A stretch of 64,000 nucleotides of DNA from Arthrobacter subterraneus (GTDB lineage: Bacteria; Actinomycetota; Actinomycetes; Actinomycetales; Micrococcaceae), in NCBI RefSeq assembly GCF_900099735.1, contig NZ_FNDT01000012.1:1-64000 (forward strand). The letters run 5' to 3'. Made by a program: the position numbers and the translations under genes. The first letter of the stretch is position 1. Each line of letters begins with the position of its first letter. The notes under the pieces were generated by a model. It saw only the letters and a program-made list of their open reading frames with translations, did no database searches and was not told the origin of the DNA. Below, one piece after another: positions 31,628 to 40,432 of this stretch.

Positions 31628-32665
31628 CTATCCGAAGAGGAAGGACGCTTCGTCGTAGCGTTCCGGCGGCACAGTCTTGAGGCGCCCGACGGACTCCTCC
31701 AAACCGACACGCACGATATCCGTTCCCCGGCTGGCGACCATGGTGCCCCAGTCCGCATCCTTGACGGCGTCGACTGCAGCCCGGCCCAGGCGGGTGGCAA
31801 GGACTCGGTCGGCACCGCTCGGGGCACCGCCACGCTGGATGTGTCCAAGCGTGGTGGACCTGGTTTCGATCCCGGTCCGCTCCTCGATGATGGGGGCCAG
31901 CTGGTCCCCGATACCGCCCAGTCTCGGCCGGTTGAAAGCATCGAGCCCCCGCTCGGAGTGCGGCTGGGTCATCTCGGTGGAGACGAAGCCCTCAGCGACC
32001 ACCACCAGCGGGGTGCGCCCGCGCTGGAAGGGCTGCTGCACCCAGTCGCAGATCTGGTCCAGGCTGGCTTTCTGCTCCGGAATGAGAATGGCATGGGCGC
32101 TGGTGGCGATGCCCGCATGCAGTGCAATCCAGCCGGAGTGGCGTCCCATGACCTCGGCGATCATGCAGCGGTGGTGTGATTCCCCAGTGGTTTTCAACCG
32201 GTCGATCGCCTCTGTGGCGATCTCGACCGCCGTGTGGAAACCGAAGGAGTAATCCGTGGCCGAGAGGTCGTTGTCGATGGTCTTGGGTACCCCGACAATC
32301 TGCACACCGTGGCTGCTGAGGATCTGTGCGGCCGCGAGCGTCCCTTCGCCGCCGATCACAATAAGAGCGTCGACGCCCGCGGAGCGCAGATTCGCCTTGA
32401 TGTGGGCCACCCCGCCGGCTTCGCCGCGCTCGCCGAACGGACTGGTGCGCGATGTGCCGAGGATGGTTCCACCAAGCTTCCCCAGCCCACGGACGCTCAT
32501 CCAGTCAAGGTCGATGAAATCGGCTTCCACCAGGCCGCGCCAGCCATCGAGTATGCCGACAAATTCCTGTCCATGGTCCCGGCTTCCACGCAGTACGCAC
32601 GCGCGAATCACCGCGTTGAGGCCGGGGCAGTCTCCTCCGCTGGTCAAAATACCGATGCGGGTCAT
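31628..32665 (-). CDS. pfkA: 6-phosphofructokinase
   Basis: A 345-residue phosphofructokinase of the actinobacterial PFK-A/group III type. Features: GILTSGGDCPGLNAVIRA at the N-terminus, VIGGEGTLAAA near residue 100 and VGVPKTIDNDLSATDYSFGF near 120. The Gly in GGEGT is the ATP-type residue (pyrophosphate-dependent enzymes have Asp there), while the Lys in PKTIDND is the residue seen in both types in actinobacteria; ATP dependence is therefore likely but not certain. Commits fructose-6-phosphate to glycolysis. Divergent from the sensor kinase gene and convergent with dhaK. Confidence 0.9.
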   Translation of the reverse strand: MTRIGILTSGGDCPGLNAVIRACVLRGSRDHGQEFVGILDGWRGLVEADFIDLDWMSVRGLGKLGGTILGTSRTSPFGERGEAGGVAHIKANLRSAGVDALIVIGGEGTLAAAQILSSHGVQIVGVPKTIDNDLSATDYSFGFHTAVEIATEAIDRLKTTGESHHRCMIAEVMGRHSGWIALHAGIATSAHAILIPEQKASLDQICDWVQQPFQRGRTPLVVVAEGFVSTEMTQPHSERGLDAFNRPRLGGIGDQLAPIIEERTGIETRSTTLGHIQRGGAPSGADRVLATRLGRAAVDAVKDADWGTMVASRGTDIVRVGLEESVGRLKTVPPERYDEASFLFG

Positions 32666-32853
32666 TGGGCATCACACATCATCGTCGTGCCTCCTGGATG
32701 CTGATTTCGGTGAGCGGAGGGAGTCCCCCACCACCCTTCTACACAACCACTTGCGCGAATCCGGCAAAATGAGGATTAACCCGAACGTAGCCATGAGGGA
32801 ATACCCGCAGGGTGTGGCCCGTTACGTGAGGACTGAGCGTCAGAGAGGACGTC

Positions 32854-34734
32854 ATGGACATCGTTGCTCAAGGATCCGCCTCCCTTCAGAGTGGTTCCCG
32901 CCGAATGACCGGTGTTCCCGAAGAACTCGATCCCATGGTGGGCATCGCAAGGGACCTCGCCGGACGGTTCGAGCTCCAGACGCTCCTTCAGCGCATCCTC
33001 GGACACGCTACATCGCTCCTCCACTGCCAGTCCGGATCCATTGCCCTCGTGGATGAGGAGAAGGGCACCTACACCAAGAAGGTGGATATCGGTGTCGGTT
33101 GCCAGGAGGGCCAGACCTTTTCACTCGGCGAGGGGCTTACCGGCAGGGTCGTCGGGAGCAGGTCCACCGTAGTCCTCGGCGCTTATTCGGAGATTGAGCG
33201 CGGCCACATCGCTGCGAGCGACCCGCGCTGGGACTGCGCCGTAATCGGTGTCCCCATCCAGTGGGATCAGCAGATCGTCGGCGCCTTCATCGTCTTTAGT
33301 CCTGACAGCGACCGCACCTTCACACGCGACGAGGCCCGGCTCGCCGAACTGTTCGCCAATCATGCCGCCATTGCGCTGGCGAACTACGAACTGCATGCGA
33401 AGGCTGCAGCCCGAGAGCGTGAGGCGGCCGTCGCTGCGGAACGGGAACGTGCGGTCCGGGATGTACACGAAACGCTGGGACGTTCACTGACCTCACTCCT
33501 GCTCAACCTGGACGGTGCCGAAGAGGCTCTGGCAGGCGCTGCGGAAATCCCGGCTTCGGAATTGCGCAAAGTGTCTGTCCACATCAGTACGGCCAGAACT
33601 GTTGCACACGATGCATTGGCTGAGACGCGGCGGACAGCGCTCGGACTGGGACCGTCGTCGTTGGCCGGTAGATCGCTTGAGGATGCAATCCGGGCCGAGC
33701 TTTCCTGGGTTGAAGCCATGAGCGGGGCGGAAACACGGCTGACGCTTATCGGCGAGCAGCCCGTCATTACGCCCGAAGTGGAGCACCAGGCATTCAAGAT
33801 TGTCCAGGAAGCACTCAACAACGTGGTCACGCATGCACGCGCCTCAACGGTACGTGCCGGGCTGATCTACGATAACTCCTCCATGTCACTTGTCATTGAG
33901 GACAACGGCAGGGGATTCGACCCGGCAGCAGCCCACGGTGACCACTCCGCGTTGCCCACCAGCTGTCTTGGCCTGCACGGTATGACATCGCGGGCCGTAC
34001 ACCTCGGCGGCAAGCTGCAGATCGAGAGCGTTCCGGGTTGGGGAACCACCATCAAAGCCGTGCTTCCGCATAGAACCCCGGACAGGGAAGCAGACCATGA
34101 ACCGCGCTGGCGCATCCTTATCGCCCACGACGCCCCTGTGGTGAGCGCGGGACTTGCGAGGCTCCTGGGTATCGCTGAACCGGCCATCCAGGTGGGAGCC
34201 GAAGTTCATTCCCCGGACCAGATGCTTGAAGCGTACGAACTGCTGCGGCCCGACGTTGTGCTGATGGACCTCGACATGGTGCACGCAGACCCCGGACTTG
34301 TCGGGCGGATGCGGGAGTTGGATCCCGCAGCAGTAGTCGTAGTGCTGACCGACAATCCGACCGTGGATCAGGTGCGATCGGCGAAACAGGCGGGTGTTCG
34401 CGGCTTCATCAACCGCCGGGCGAACGGCGACTCTATCGCGCGAACCATTGTCGCAGCCGGACAGGGGCAGGCGCTGTTGGAAGGGGAAGTGTTCGATCGG
34501 CTCCTTGATTCGTCAACGGAGAACGACGCCGAGAAGCTGACTTCCCGTGAACAGGAGGTCTGCTCCATGGTTATCCGCGGAATGGCTGACAAGCAGGTTG
34601 CCCGTGAGCTGCAGATCTCCGTCAAGACGGTCGAGAAGCATGTGGGCTCTATTCTCCGCAAGACGGGTGCACGCAACCGGACCATGCTGGTAGGGCTGAG
34701 CGGACGAACTGGGGAGTCGATGTCGTGGACCTGA
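32854..34734 (+). CDS. One-piece GAF sensor histidine kinase-response regulator (NarL type)
   Basis: A 626-residue soluble hybrid: GAF (~30-180), a DHp helix of HisKA_3 type with H205 in VRDVHETLGRSL, HATPase_c with the N-box LNNVVTHARA (321-330) and NGRGFDP (351-357), then a receiver (~420-535) and a LuxR-type HTH (LTSREQEVC at 562-570, VKTVEKHVGSI at 590-600). NarL-family kinases and regulators are usually separate proteins. The receiver keeps the phospho-acceptor D472 (LMDLDM) and T499, but the first acidic residue is His (ILIAHDAP, H425) and the conserved Lys is replaced (FINRR, R521), so phosphorylation may be absent or altered. Stimulus is unknown; redox or gas sensing by GAF is only a possibility. 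Confidence 0.87.
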   Translation: MDIVAQGSASLQSGSRRMTGVPEELDPMVGIARDLAGRFELQTLLQRILGHATSLLHCQSGSIALVDEEKGTYTKKVDIGVGCQEGQTFSLGEGLTGRVVGSRSTVVLGAYSEIERGHIAASDPRWDCAVIGVPIQWDQQIVGAFIVFSPDSDRTFTRDEARLAELFANHAAIALANYELHAKAAAREREAAVAAERERAVRDVHETLGRSLTSLLLNLDGAEEALAGAAEIPASELRKVSVHISTARTVAHDALAETRRTALGLGPSSLAGRSLEDAIRAELSWVEAMSGAETRLTLIGEQPVITPEVEHQAFKIVQEALNNVVTHARASTVRAGLIYDNSSMSLVIEDNGRGFDPAAAHGDHSALPTSCLGLHGMTSRAVHLGGKLQIESVPGWGTTIKAVLPHRTPDREADHEPRWRILIAHDAPVVSAGLARLLGIAEPAIQVGAEVHSPDQMLEAYELLRPDVVLMDLDMVHADPGLVGRMRELDPAAVVVVLTDNPTVDQVRSAKQAGVRGFINRRANGDSIARTIVAAGQGQALLEGEVFDRLLDSSTENDAEKLTSREQEVCSMVIRGMADKQVARELQISVKTVEKHVGSILRKTGARNRTMLVGLSGRTGESMSWT

Positions 34735-34774
34735 GCTTCGGGCGAAGATCCAGCCGGTAATGCGATGGCGCCTC

Positions 34775-35674
34775 TCACGCAGGGGCGGCGGAGGCGGACC
34801 GGCGTCCCGCCGTCGTTCGCCCGGTGCGCAGCGGGCAGCGGGGGATGAGGAACCAGCAGGCCGCTGCGGTGACGGCGAGGACGCCGGCGGTGATGGCGAG
34901 GGCGGTTCCCCAGGGGGCGGGGAGTTCCTGGACGAGGACGAACACGCCCATGACGAGGACAAAGATCCCGAAACCCTTCCGGAGAGCTGCTTCCGGGATA
35001 CGGCCGGCGAGGCGGGCGCCGATGAGGGAGCCGACGACGGCGGCTGCCGTGACAGCGGCGACGAGGCCCCAGTCGAGGCTCACGGTGGTGAGATAGCCGG
35101 CGAGCCCGGCGAACGATTTCATGGCGATCACCACCAGTGAGGTCCCGACGGCGATGGGCATGGACAGTCCGCCGAGGAGTGCCAGCGCGGGGACTACGAG
35201 GAAGCCGCCGCCTGCGCCGACCAGTCCGGTGACGAGCCCGACGATGAGCCCTTCGATGATGACCTTGCCGATGGGTAGTTCCCCGTTGTGGGTGGTGGCT
35301 GGCGCCTTGTTTTTCCGGCCGCGGATCATGGCGATGGAAGTGGCGATCATCATCAGGGCGAAGGCGATCATGAGGATGGTGCCGGGGATACGTCCGCCGA
35401 GGAGGCCGCCGCCGAAGGCGCCGGCCATTCCGGCGGCGCCGAAGATGAGGCCGGTGCGCCATTTCACGCGGCCTTTGCGGGCGTGGTCGATGGCGCTGAC
35501 GGCGGAGGTCACGCCGACCACGAAGAGCGAGGCGGCGATGGCTTCCTTGGCGTCGAGTCCGGCGACGTAGGTGAGGATCGGTACGGTCAGGATGGATCCG
35601 CCTCCGCCGAGCAGGCCGAGCGACAGACCGATGACCACTGAGAGAAGTACGGTCGCGAGCAGAGCAACGCTCAT
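34775..35674 (-). CDS. TSUP family sulfite/organosulfur exporter (TauE/SafE)
   Basis: A 299-residue membrane protein of the TauE/SafE (DUF81) family, with repeated motifs GLSLGLLGGGGSILTVPIL near the N-terminus and GLVTGLVGAGGGFLVVPAL in the second half, and eight or so hydrophobic segments. Exports sulfite, thiosulfate or sulfoacetate in known cases. Third gene of the rhodanese-rhodanese-TSUP operon whose promoter carries a CstR-type operator, consistent with removing sulfite or thiosulfate made by the persulfide pathway. Confidence 0.88.
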   Translation of the reverse strand: MSVALLATVLLSVVIGLSLGLLGGGGSILTVPILTYVAGLDAKEAIAASLFVVGVTSAVSAIDHARKGRVKWRTGLIFGAAGMAGAFGGGLLGGRIPGTILMIAFALMMIATSIAMIRGRKNKAPATTHNGELPIGKVIIEGLIVGLVTGLVGAGGGFLVVPALALLGGLSMPIAVGTSLVVIAMKSFAGLAGYLTTVSLDWGLVAAVTAAAVVGSLIGARLAGRIPEAALRKGFGIFVLVMGVFVLVQELPAPWGTALAITAGVLAVTAAACWFLIPRCPLRTGRTTAGRRSASAAPA

Positions 35675-35721
35675 GGGTTGGTGTTCCTTTCGGGCGGAGG
35701 GGCCGGGTGGGTGCGGGAGGG

Positions 35722-36021
35722 TCAGCGGGTGGTGGGAAGTCCCGCGTCCTGCCAGTCGAACATTCCGCCGTCCATGGTGTCGGCGGTGTAACCGGCGGTG
35801 TTGAGGGCTTCGGCAACGCGGGCGCTGCGGTTGCCGCTGCGGCAGACGACGATGACCGGGCGTTCCCGGTCGAGTTCCTCCAGGCGGGACATCAGGTGCC
35901 CCATGGGGATGTGCAGGGCGCCGGGGATCATGCCTTCGGCGACCTCGAAGTCTTCGCGGACGTCAAGGATCTGGGCCTGGTCCCTGCGGGAGTTCGCCTC
36001 GTGAATGGTGATTCCGGCCAT
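35722..36021 (-). CDS. Single-domain rhodanese (sulfurtransferase)
   Basis: A 99-residue rhodanese. The active-site loop VVCRSGNRSAR carries C60, the persulfide-bearing Cys, with the usual LDVREDFEVAEGMIPGALHIP upstream. The ATG at 36021 is selected (AGAGGA site upstream); a longer frame to 36201 runs over the preceding gene and is basic, unlike any rhodanese. Lies 48 nt upstream of the TSUP gene. Confidence 0.88.
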   Translation of the reverse strand: MAGITIHEANSRRDQAQILDVREDFEVAEGMIPGALHIPMGHLMSRLEELDRERPVIVVCRSGNRSARVAEALNTAGYTADTMDGGMFDWQDAGLPTTR

Positions 36022-36134
36022 GGTGGTCCTCTTCTCTCGTGTCAGGTTTTGTGTCAGGGGGTTTGAGTGGAGGGTTGGGTGGGTGGACCGGGTGCCCTGC
36101 CCGATGGGGGACAGGCAGGGCCCCGAAGTCTTTG

Positions 36135-36725
36135 TCAGCTGCCGGCGGGGATCTGGTTGATCGCGGCGGCGGCGGTGGGTTCGCTGGCGGTTTTGTTCCA
36201 CGGCATCTTCGACAGGGCGTTGCCCATGGCGCAGGTGTTGGTGGCTGCGGAGAACGTCAGCCCGGTGCCGATTGCTCCGGCCAGCAGGCGGAGCTTCGGT
36301 GAGACGAGCTTGCCGGCCAGCAGTCCGGCGAGCACGAGGGATCCGGCGGTGAGGCGCACCTGGCGCTCCAGATCCCAGCGCTGGGCTCCGCGGACAACGT
36401 CGCCGCCGGCAGCGGCGAAGCCGGGCACGCCTCCGGTCAGGATCAGCGCCGTATCAATGCCGACTCCGTCCAGACGCTGGCGTGCCTGCTCGGCGCGGAC
36501 GCCGGACTGGCAGACCAGCACAACCCGCTGCCCCAGCCGTTCGGCCAGCTCATCGGTGTGCTCGGAGAGCAGGGGAAGCGGAACGTTGTAGGAGCCGCGG
36601 ATGTGCATGGTCTCGAACTCTGCGGCGGAGCGCACATCAACGATGATCAGGTCCTCATGCCGGGTGATCCAGTCCCGCAGGGTTTCAGGATCGAGGGCGG
36701 TCACGGTGGAGGTGTTGGAAGCCAA
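36135..36725 (-). CDS. Rhodanese fused to DUF2892 membrane region
   Basis: A 196-residue protein. Residues ~8-105 are rhodanese with LIIVDVRSAAEFETMHIRG and VLVCQSGVRAEQ (C72). Residues ~115-180 are a DUF2892 pair of hydrophobic helices (LTAGSLVLAGLLAGKL ... LRLLAGAIGTGLTFSAATN), anchoring the sulfurtransferase at the membrane. First gene of the operon that continues to the single rhodanese and the TSUP exporter; its promoter region is shared with the divergent cstR. Confidence 0.87.
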   Translation of the reverse strand: MASNTSTVTALDPETLRDWITRHEDLIIVDVRSAAEFETMHIRGSYNVPLPLLSEHTDELAERLGQRVVLVCQSGVRAEQARQRLDGVGIDTALILTGGVPGFAAAGGDVVRGAQRWDLERQVRLTAGSLVLAGLLAGKLVSPKLRLLAGAIGTGLTFSAATNTCAMGNALSKMPWNKTASEPTAAAAINQIPAGS

Positions 36726-36768
36726 GGGTTTCCCTTTCGAATGTCAGCGGGTTGAACTGTCGTCATCA

Positions 36769-36798
36769 ATCCTGCCACATACCCCAGGGGGTATGCAA
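36769..36798 (-). promoter_or_regulatory. Promoter of the rhodanese-TSUP operon
   Basis: On the minus strand TTGCAT (36798-36793), an 18-bp spacer and CAGGAT (36774-36769). The spacer and -35 are covered by the operator at 36779-36794. The -35 hexamer is identical to that of the MBL-rhodanese promoter, where the operator occupies the same place. Confidence 0.45.
36779..36794. promoter_or_regulatory. CstR/CsoR-type operator 1
   Basis: ATACCCCAGGGGGTAT, a near-perfect 16-bp palindrome of the G-tract type bound by CsoR/CstR tetramers. It lies between the cstR gene and the divergent rhodanese operon. Confidence 0.75.
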
Positions 36799-36800
36799 CA

Positions 36801-36815
36801 AACCCTAGGGGGTAT
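36801..36815. promoter_or_regulatory. CstR/CsoR-type operator 2, at the cstR promoter
   Basis: AACCCTAGGGGGTAT lies 7 bp from operator 1 and runs into TATACT (36815-36820), the likely -10 of cstR. It indicates self-repression of cstR; its left half is less perfect than the other copies. Confidence 0.65.
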
Positions 36816-36832
36816 ATACTTGGGGAAGGTAA

Positions 36833-37111
<279 letters not shown>

Positions 37112-37141
37112 GCCTCACCTGTTCCCGCCCGGCGGGAGCGT

Positions 37142-38407
37142 CTACCGCGCCGTCGGGTGGGTTTCATACATGCGGAGAGCAACCACGAGGGCTGCCGCGG
37201 CACTGAGAGCTGCGGCGGCCCATACTGCTGCGTGCAGGCCGGCGACATCTGCCATGATTCCGCCGATGACGGCGCCGAAGGCGTAGCCAAGGTCCCGCCA
37301 GAGCCGGTAGATGCCTACCGCGCGTCCCCTCCAGGCCGGTTCGGCGACATCTCCGATGGCTGCCAGCAGCGTTGGGTACACCATGGCGGTGCCTGCGCCC
37401 AGCAGTATGGTGCCGACTGCCCAACCCGGGAATGTGCCGGCGAGTGCGATGACGGCGAGCGCCGCGGACTGAAGCCCCATCCCGGCCGTGATGAGTCGTT
37501 TGCGGCCGTAGCGGTCCGAGAGTGCGCCGGTCGCCAGCTGACCCACACCCCAGACGCCCGGATAGAGCGCGAAGAGGAGCGAAATCTGCCCCAGCGACAG
37601 GTCGGCTGTTGCGAACAGGAGCGGAAACAAACCCCAGGCGAGGCCGAAGTTCAGGTTGTTGACCAGTCCGGCCTGGCTCGCGGAGGCCAGCGCCGGTTCG
37701 CGCCAGGTGCTGAGCGCGAAGATGTCCCGACTGCTGTGGGTGGTGCCCGAACGCAGTGATGGGAGTCGGGGTGTGCGGTGGTGCTGTTCGAGGGCGGCAT
37801 GGCCCCGGGTTTCCTTCACCAGCAACGCGGAGAGCGTGAGTCCCAGGGCCACGTAGGCCGCGCCGAGCAGGAACGGTGCCGGGCGTAGGCCGTAGGTGGC
37901 GGCGAGGTGCCCGGCCAGCAGGGATGTAATGGCCACGGCCCCGTAGCCGGCGGCTTCATTGAGTCCCATCGCGAGCCCGCGTTTATCGGGGCCGACCAGG
38001 TCTATTTTCATCACGACCGTGGTTGACCAGGTCAGGCCCTGATTGATTCCGAGCAGGACATTCGCCGCGACCACCCATCCCCAGTCCGGGGCCAGAATGA
38101 GCATCACGGGGACTGGCACGGCGAAAAGCCAGCCGATCAGGAGGACGGGTTTGCGTCCGAGCCTGTCAGCGAGGATTCCGGCGGCGTAGTTGCTGGCTGC
38201 CTTGGTGATTCCGAAGGCGGCGATGTAGGTGAAGATGACCGTGTAGCCGGTCAGGCCGAAGTCATCGGCGGCGAGCAGAGGCAGCACCGTCTGTTGCTGG
38301 CCGACCACACCTCCCACCAGTGCGTTCACGGCGACCAGCAGGGCGAACTGGGCAGCGTTGGCTCTCAAGCCGAGTGTGGCCGTCCCGGCCAGTTCATTGC
38401 GGGTCAC
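37142..38407 (-). CDS. MFS transporter
   Basis: A 421-residue MFS protein with hydrophobic segments throughout; motif A reads GILADRLGRKPVLL and again ALSDRYGRKRLI in the second half. The GTG at 38407 (CTGGAG 6 nt upstream) is chosen over the TTG at 38443. Second gene after the MBL-rhodanese gene on the minus strand, so probably controlled by CstR. It may move sulfite, thiosulfate or an organosulfur compound, by position only. Confidence 0.82.
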   Translation of the reverse strand: MTRNELAGTATLGLRANAAQFALLVAVNALVGGVVGQQQTVLPLLAADDFGLTGYTVIFTYIAAFGITKAASNYAAGILADRLGRKPVLLIGWLFAVPVPVMLILAPDWGWVVAANVLLGINQGLTWSTTVVMKIDLVGPDKRGLAMGLNEAAGYGAVAITSLLAGHLAATYGLRPAPFLLGAAYVALGLTLSALLVKETRGHAALEQHHRTPRLPSLRSGTTHSSRDIFALSTWREPALASASQAGLVNNLNFGLAWGLFPLLFATADLSLGQISLLFALYPGVWGVGQLATGALSDRYGRKRLITAGMGLQSAALAVIALAGTFPGWAVGTILLGAGTAMVYPTLLAAIGDVAEPAWRGRAVGIYRLWRDLGYAFGAVIGGIMADVAGLHAAVWAAAALSAAAALVVALRMYETHPTAR

Positions 38408-38439
38408 GAGGTGCTCCAGGGGTTGTCGGGGTGGGCACG

Positions 38440-38475
38440 GCAATGGGCCCGCGCGTGAAGCAGCGGACCCATTGC
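38440..38475 (-). terminator. Hairpin between MBL-rhodanese and MFS genes
   Basis: GCAATGGG and CCCATTGC (38440-38447 and 38468-38475) pair perfectly, and CCCGC/GCGG continue the stem after one mismatch. No T-tract follows. Within an operon it could weaken read-through from the persulfide dioxygenase gene into the transporter gene. Confidence 0.4.
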
Positions 38476-38495
38476 CTGTCGGTGGAGTCAGCCTG

Positions 38496-39905
38496 CTAGC
38501 TGACGGTGGTTGACTTCCGGGAGGTGTTCCATGCTTCCCAGCCTGCGTAGCTGCCGTCGAGTTCGACGACGTCGTAACCTGCCCTGCGCAATGCGCTGGC
38601 TGCGACGGAGTTCCGGACTCCGCTCTGGCAGTAGGTCACGATGGTGCCCTCGGAAGGGAGCTGGTCCTGGTTCCAGAGCACCCGGCCGGCGCTCAGTTGC
38701 GCTGAACCCGGGATGTTGCCGGCGGAGTGTTCGGTCTTGTTCCGCACGTCCAGCAGCAGTGCTGGCCCGAAGTTCTCGAGGTCAGCTGGTGCGAGTACCT
38801 TCGGTGTGGTGGCCGGCAGACCGTCCAGGGTGGGTGTGAACCCGGTGATGTTGTCGATACCGACCCGCACCAGGTGATCCCACATCTCCTGGGCCGCTTC
38901 CTGGTCTGGGGCCAGCAGGACCAGCGGCCGGTCATCGGTTTCCGGGTCGTAGGCCCAGGCCCCGAAGCTGGCCATCTTGTTCCCGGCGGGGATGTTCAGG
39001 GCGCCGGTGACGGTTCCCTGGTGCACCTGGTCGTTCGAACGGGTGTCAACGAACGTGACCCTGTCAGCGGCGAGGTCGCCGGCAAGTGAAGCGTTGTCCA
39101 GCTGCGGCAGTTCACCGCGGAGGCCCATTACGTCCGGGCCGAGGCGGTTCTGCCGCTTCATGCGCCCGAAGTAGGCGTGCGCGTCGGGCTGGCCGTCGAG
39201 GAGTTCGCGGACGAATCCTTCCTCGTCATTGGCTGCGAGGTAGGGCCCCCACCAGGCATAAAGGCGTTCGTAGCCCACCGTCGTGGACGGGATCGCGCCG
39301 AGGGCCTTGCCGCAGGCGCTGCCGGAACCGTGGCCGGGGTAGACCTGCACGTGGTCGGGCAGGGTCAGGAACTTCTCCCGCAGGCTGGCGAAGAGCTGCT
39401 TCGCGCCCACAAAGCGGGTGTCCTGTCCGCCGGCAGCCTCATCGAGGAGATCCGGCCGGCCCAGGTCACCCGAGAAGACGAAGTCGCCCGAGAGTAGGTA
39501 GCCGGGCTGGTCGCTGAACGCGCCGTCGGTGATCAGGAACGCAAGGTGTTCCGGGGTGTGCCCGGGGGTGTGCACGGACTTGATGGTGATGTTTCCAGAG
39601 GTGATGGTGCTGCCGTCGTAGAGCCGCTCAGCGTCGAAGCCGTACTGCCAGTCCTCGCCGCCCTCACCGGAAACGTACATCGCGGCGCCGGTGGCCTCGG
39701 CCAGTTCCCGCGTGCCGGAAAGGTAGTCGGCGTGGATGTGCGTTTCGGTGACCGCAACGATCTTCATTCCGTGGGCCGCCGCCAGCTCCTGGTACGGGGC
39801 GATGTCCCGGCGGGCGTCCACCACCACAGCCTCGCCCTTGGCCTGGCAGCCGATGAAGTAGCTGGCCTGGGCAAGATCCTCATCATAGATACGTTCGAGA
39901 AGCAT
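38496..39905 (-). CDS. MBL-fold persulfide dioxygenase-rhodanese (CstB-like)
   Basis: A 469-residue three-domain enzyme. Residues ~1-240 form a metallo-beta-lactamase fold of persulfide dioxygenase type, with THIHADYLSG (H56, H58, D60) and VYPGHGSGSACG. Then a rhodanese-like domain (~265-355) whose loop reads VLLAPDQEA with no Cys, so it is inactive, and a last rhodanese (~370-460) with TYCQSGVRNS (C426) active. This MBL-pseudorhodanese-rhodanese order is that of staphylococcal CstB, which oxidises persulfides to thiosulfate. The ATG at 39905 has AAGGA upstream. Two CstR operators lie in its promoter region. Confidence 0.9.
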   Translation of the reverse strand: MLLERIYDEDLAQASYFIGCQAKGEAVVVDARRDIAPYQELAAAHGMKIVAVTETHIHADYLSGTRELAEATGAAMYVSGEGGEDWQYGFDAERLYDGSTITSGNITIKSVHTPGHTPEHLAFLITDGAFSDQPGYLLSGDFVFSGDLGRPDLLDEAAGGQDTRFVGAKQLFASLREKFLTLPDHVQVYPGHGSGSACGKALGAIPSTTVGYERLYAWWGPYLAANDEEGFVRELLDGQPDAHAYFGRMKRQNRLGPDVMGLRGELPQLDNASLAGDLAADRVTFVDTRSNDQVHQGTVTGALNIPAGNKMASFGAWAYDPETDDRPLVLLAPDQEAAQEMWDHLVRVGIDNITGFTPTLDGLPATTPKVLAPADLENFGPALLLDVRNKTEHSAGNIPGSAQLSAGRVLWNQDQLPSEGTIVTYCQSGVRNSVAASALRRAGYDVVELDGSYAGWEAWNTSRKSTTVS

Positions 39906-39932
39906 GATCGTCCTTCCGTTTGTCCGGTTCCG

Positions 39933-39948
39933 ATACCTAGGGGGGTAT
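39933..39948. promoter_or_regulatory. CstR-type operator 3
   Basis: ATACCTAGGGGGGTAT, inside the larger palindrome GATACC/GGTATC, 27 nt before the MBL-rhodanese start. Read with operator 4 at 35-bp centre spacing. Confidence 0.7.
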
Positions 39949-39961
39949 CGCTCTGACATTC

Positions 39962-39991
39962 ACAATAATACCAAGGGGGGTATCCATGCAA
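39962..39991 (-). promoter_or_regulatory. Promoter of the MBL-rhodanese gene
   Basis: On the minus strand TTGCAT (39991-39986), 18 bp, TATTGT (39967-39962). Operator 4 (39968-39983) fills the spacer, so bound repressor would block polymerase directly. Confidence 0.55.
39968..39983. promoter_or_regulatory. CstR-type operator 4
   Basis: ATACCAAGGGGGGTAT, exactly within the -35/-10 spacer of the MBL-rhodanese promoter. Confidence 0.72.
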
Positions 39992-40002
39992 GCTCCATTT
40001 GG

Positions 40003-40031
40003 TTGGATAAAAATACCCCTAGGGGTATAGT
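40003..40031 (+). promoter_or_regulatory. Promoter of the small Cys-rich gene
   Basis: TTGGAT (40003-40008), a 17-bp spacer and TATAGT (40026-40031). Operator 5 (40013-40028) overlaps both spacer and -10 element. Confidence 0.65.
40013..40028. promoter_or_regulatory. CstR-type operator 5, perfect palindrome
   Basis: ATACCCCTAGGGGTAT is a perfect 16-bp palindrome and the best copy in the window. It lies in the promoter of the gene at 40068. Confidence 0.78.
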
Positions 40032-40067
40032 GGCCCAGGAAAGTCTGATTCAACGAAAGGACCCGCA

Positions 40068-40268
40068 ATGTGCCGGACCACCACGTGCATGTACTGCCGC
40101 AAGACCACCTGGAGTGGCTGCGGCAACCACGTCGACCAGGTCATGCGAGGCGTGCCCAACGGTGAGCGCTGCACCTGCTCGGCCGTCGACCCGCGCGGCA
40201 CCACCCGCGAAAAGGGCTCCGCGGGCACCAGCTGGCTTAGCCGACTGTTCGGCCGCTCGCGGGTGTGA
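40068..40268 (+). CDS. Small Cys-rich protein under a CstR-type operator
   Basis: A 66-residue protein with six Cys (C2, C7, C10, C18, C35, C37) and one His (H21). The N-terminal 37 residues read like a metal- or sulfane-binding knuckle: CMYC at 7-10, WSGCGNHVDQV and CTC at 35-37. The rest is a short basic tail. Similar small proteins of unknown function occur in actinobacteria as far as I recall. AAAGGA stands 7 nt before the ATG. Its promoter is overlapped by a perfect CstR-type operator, so it probably belongs to the reactive-sulfur response. Zinc storage, persulfide sink or chaperone are guesses. Confidence 0.75.
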   Translation: MCRTTTCMYCRKTTWSGCGNHVDQVMRGVPNGERCTCSAVDPRGTTREKGSAGTSWLSRLFGRSRV

Positions 40269-40335
40269 CTAGAGAACTCTGGCGCCAATAGGGAATCAGC
40301 CCGCGCCGCCGTCGTCGTTCTGCTTGTCTGAAAAG

Positions 40336-40370
40336 TTGTTGAACAATTCCTTGCCAACATTGTTCAACAA
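40336..40370. promoter_or_regulatory. Two GntR operators at the NRAMP promoter
   Basis: TTGTTGAACAA (40336-40346) and TTGTTCAACAA (40360-40370), both perfect 11-bp palindromes 24 bp apart. The second lies between TTGCCA (40351-40356) and TATCGT (40375-40380), a promoter with 18-bp spacer. The same site recurs before pxpA. Confidence 0.72.
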
Positions 40371-40432
40371 CCTGTATCGTCACTGGGGACGATAATTGTG
40401 ACTCCAGTCACCCCGACGTTACGGACGGACCC

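Noticed and set aside
34368..35816. 482-codon minus-strand frame across the sensor kinase end and TSUP gene
   Set aside because: Arginine- and proline-rich out-of-frame translation; the TSUP reading frame in the same place has proper membrane segments.
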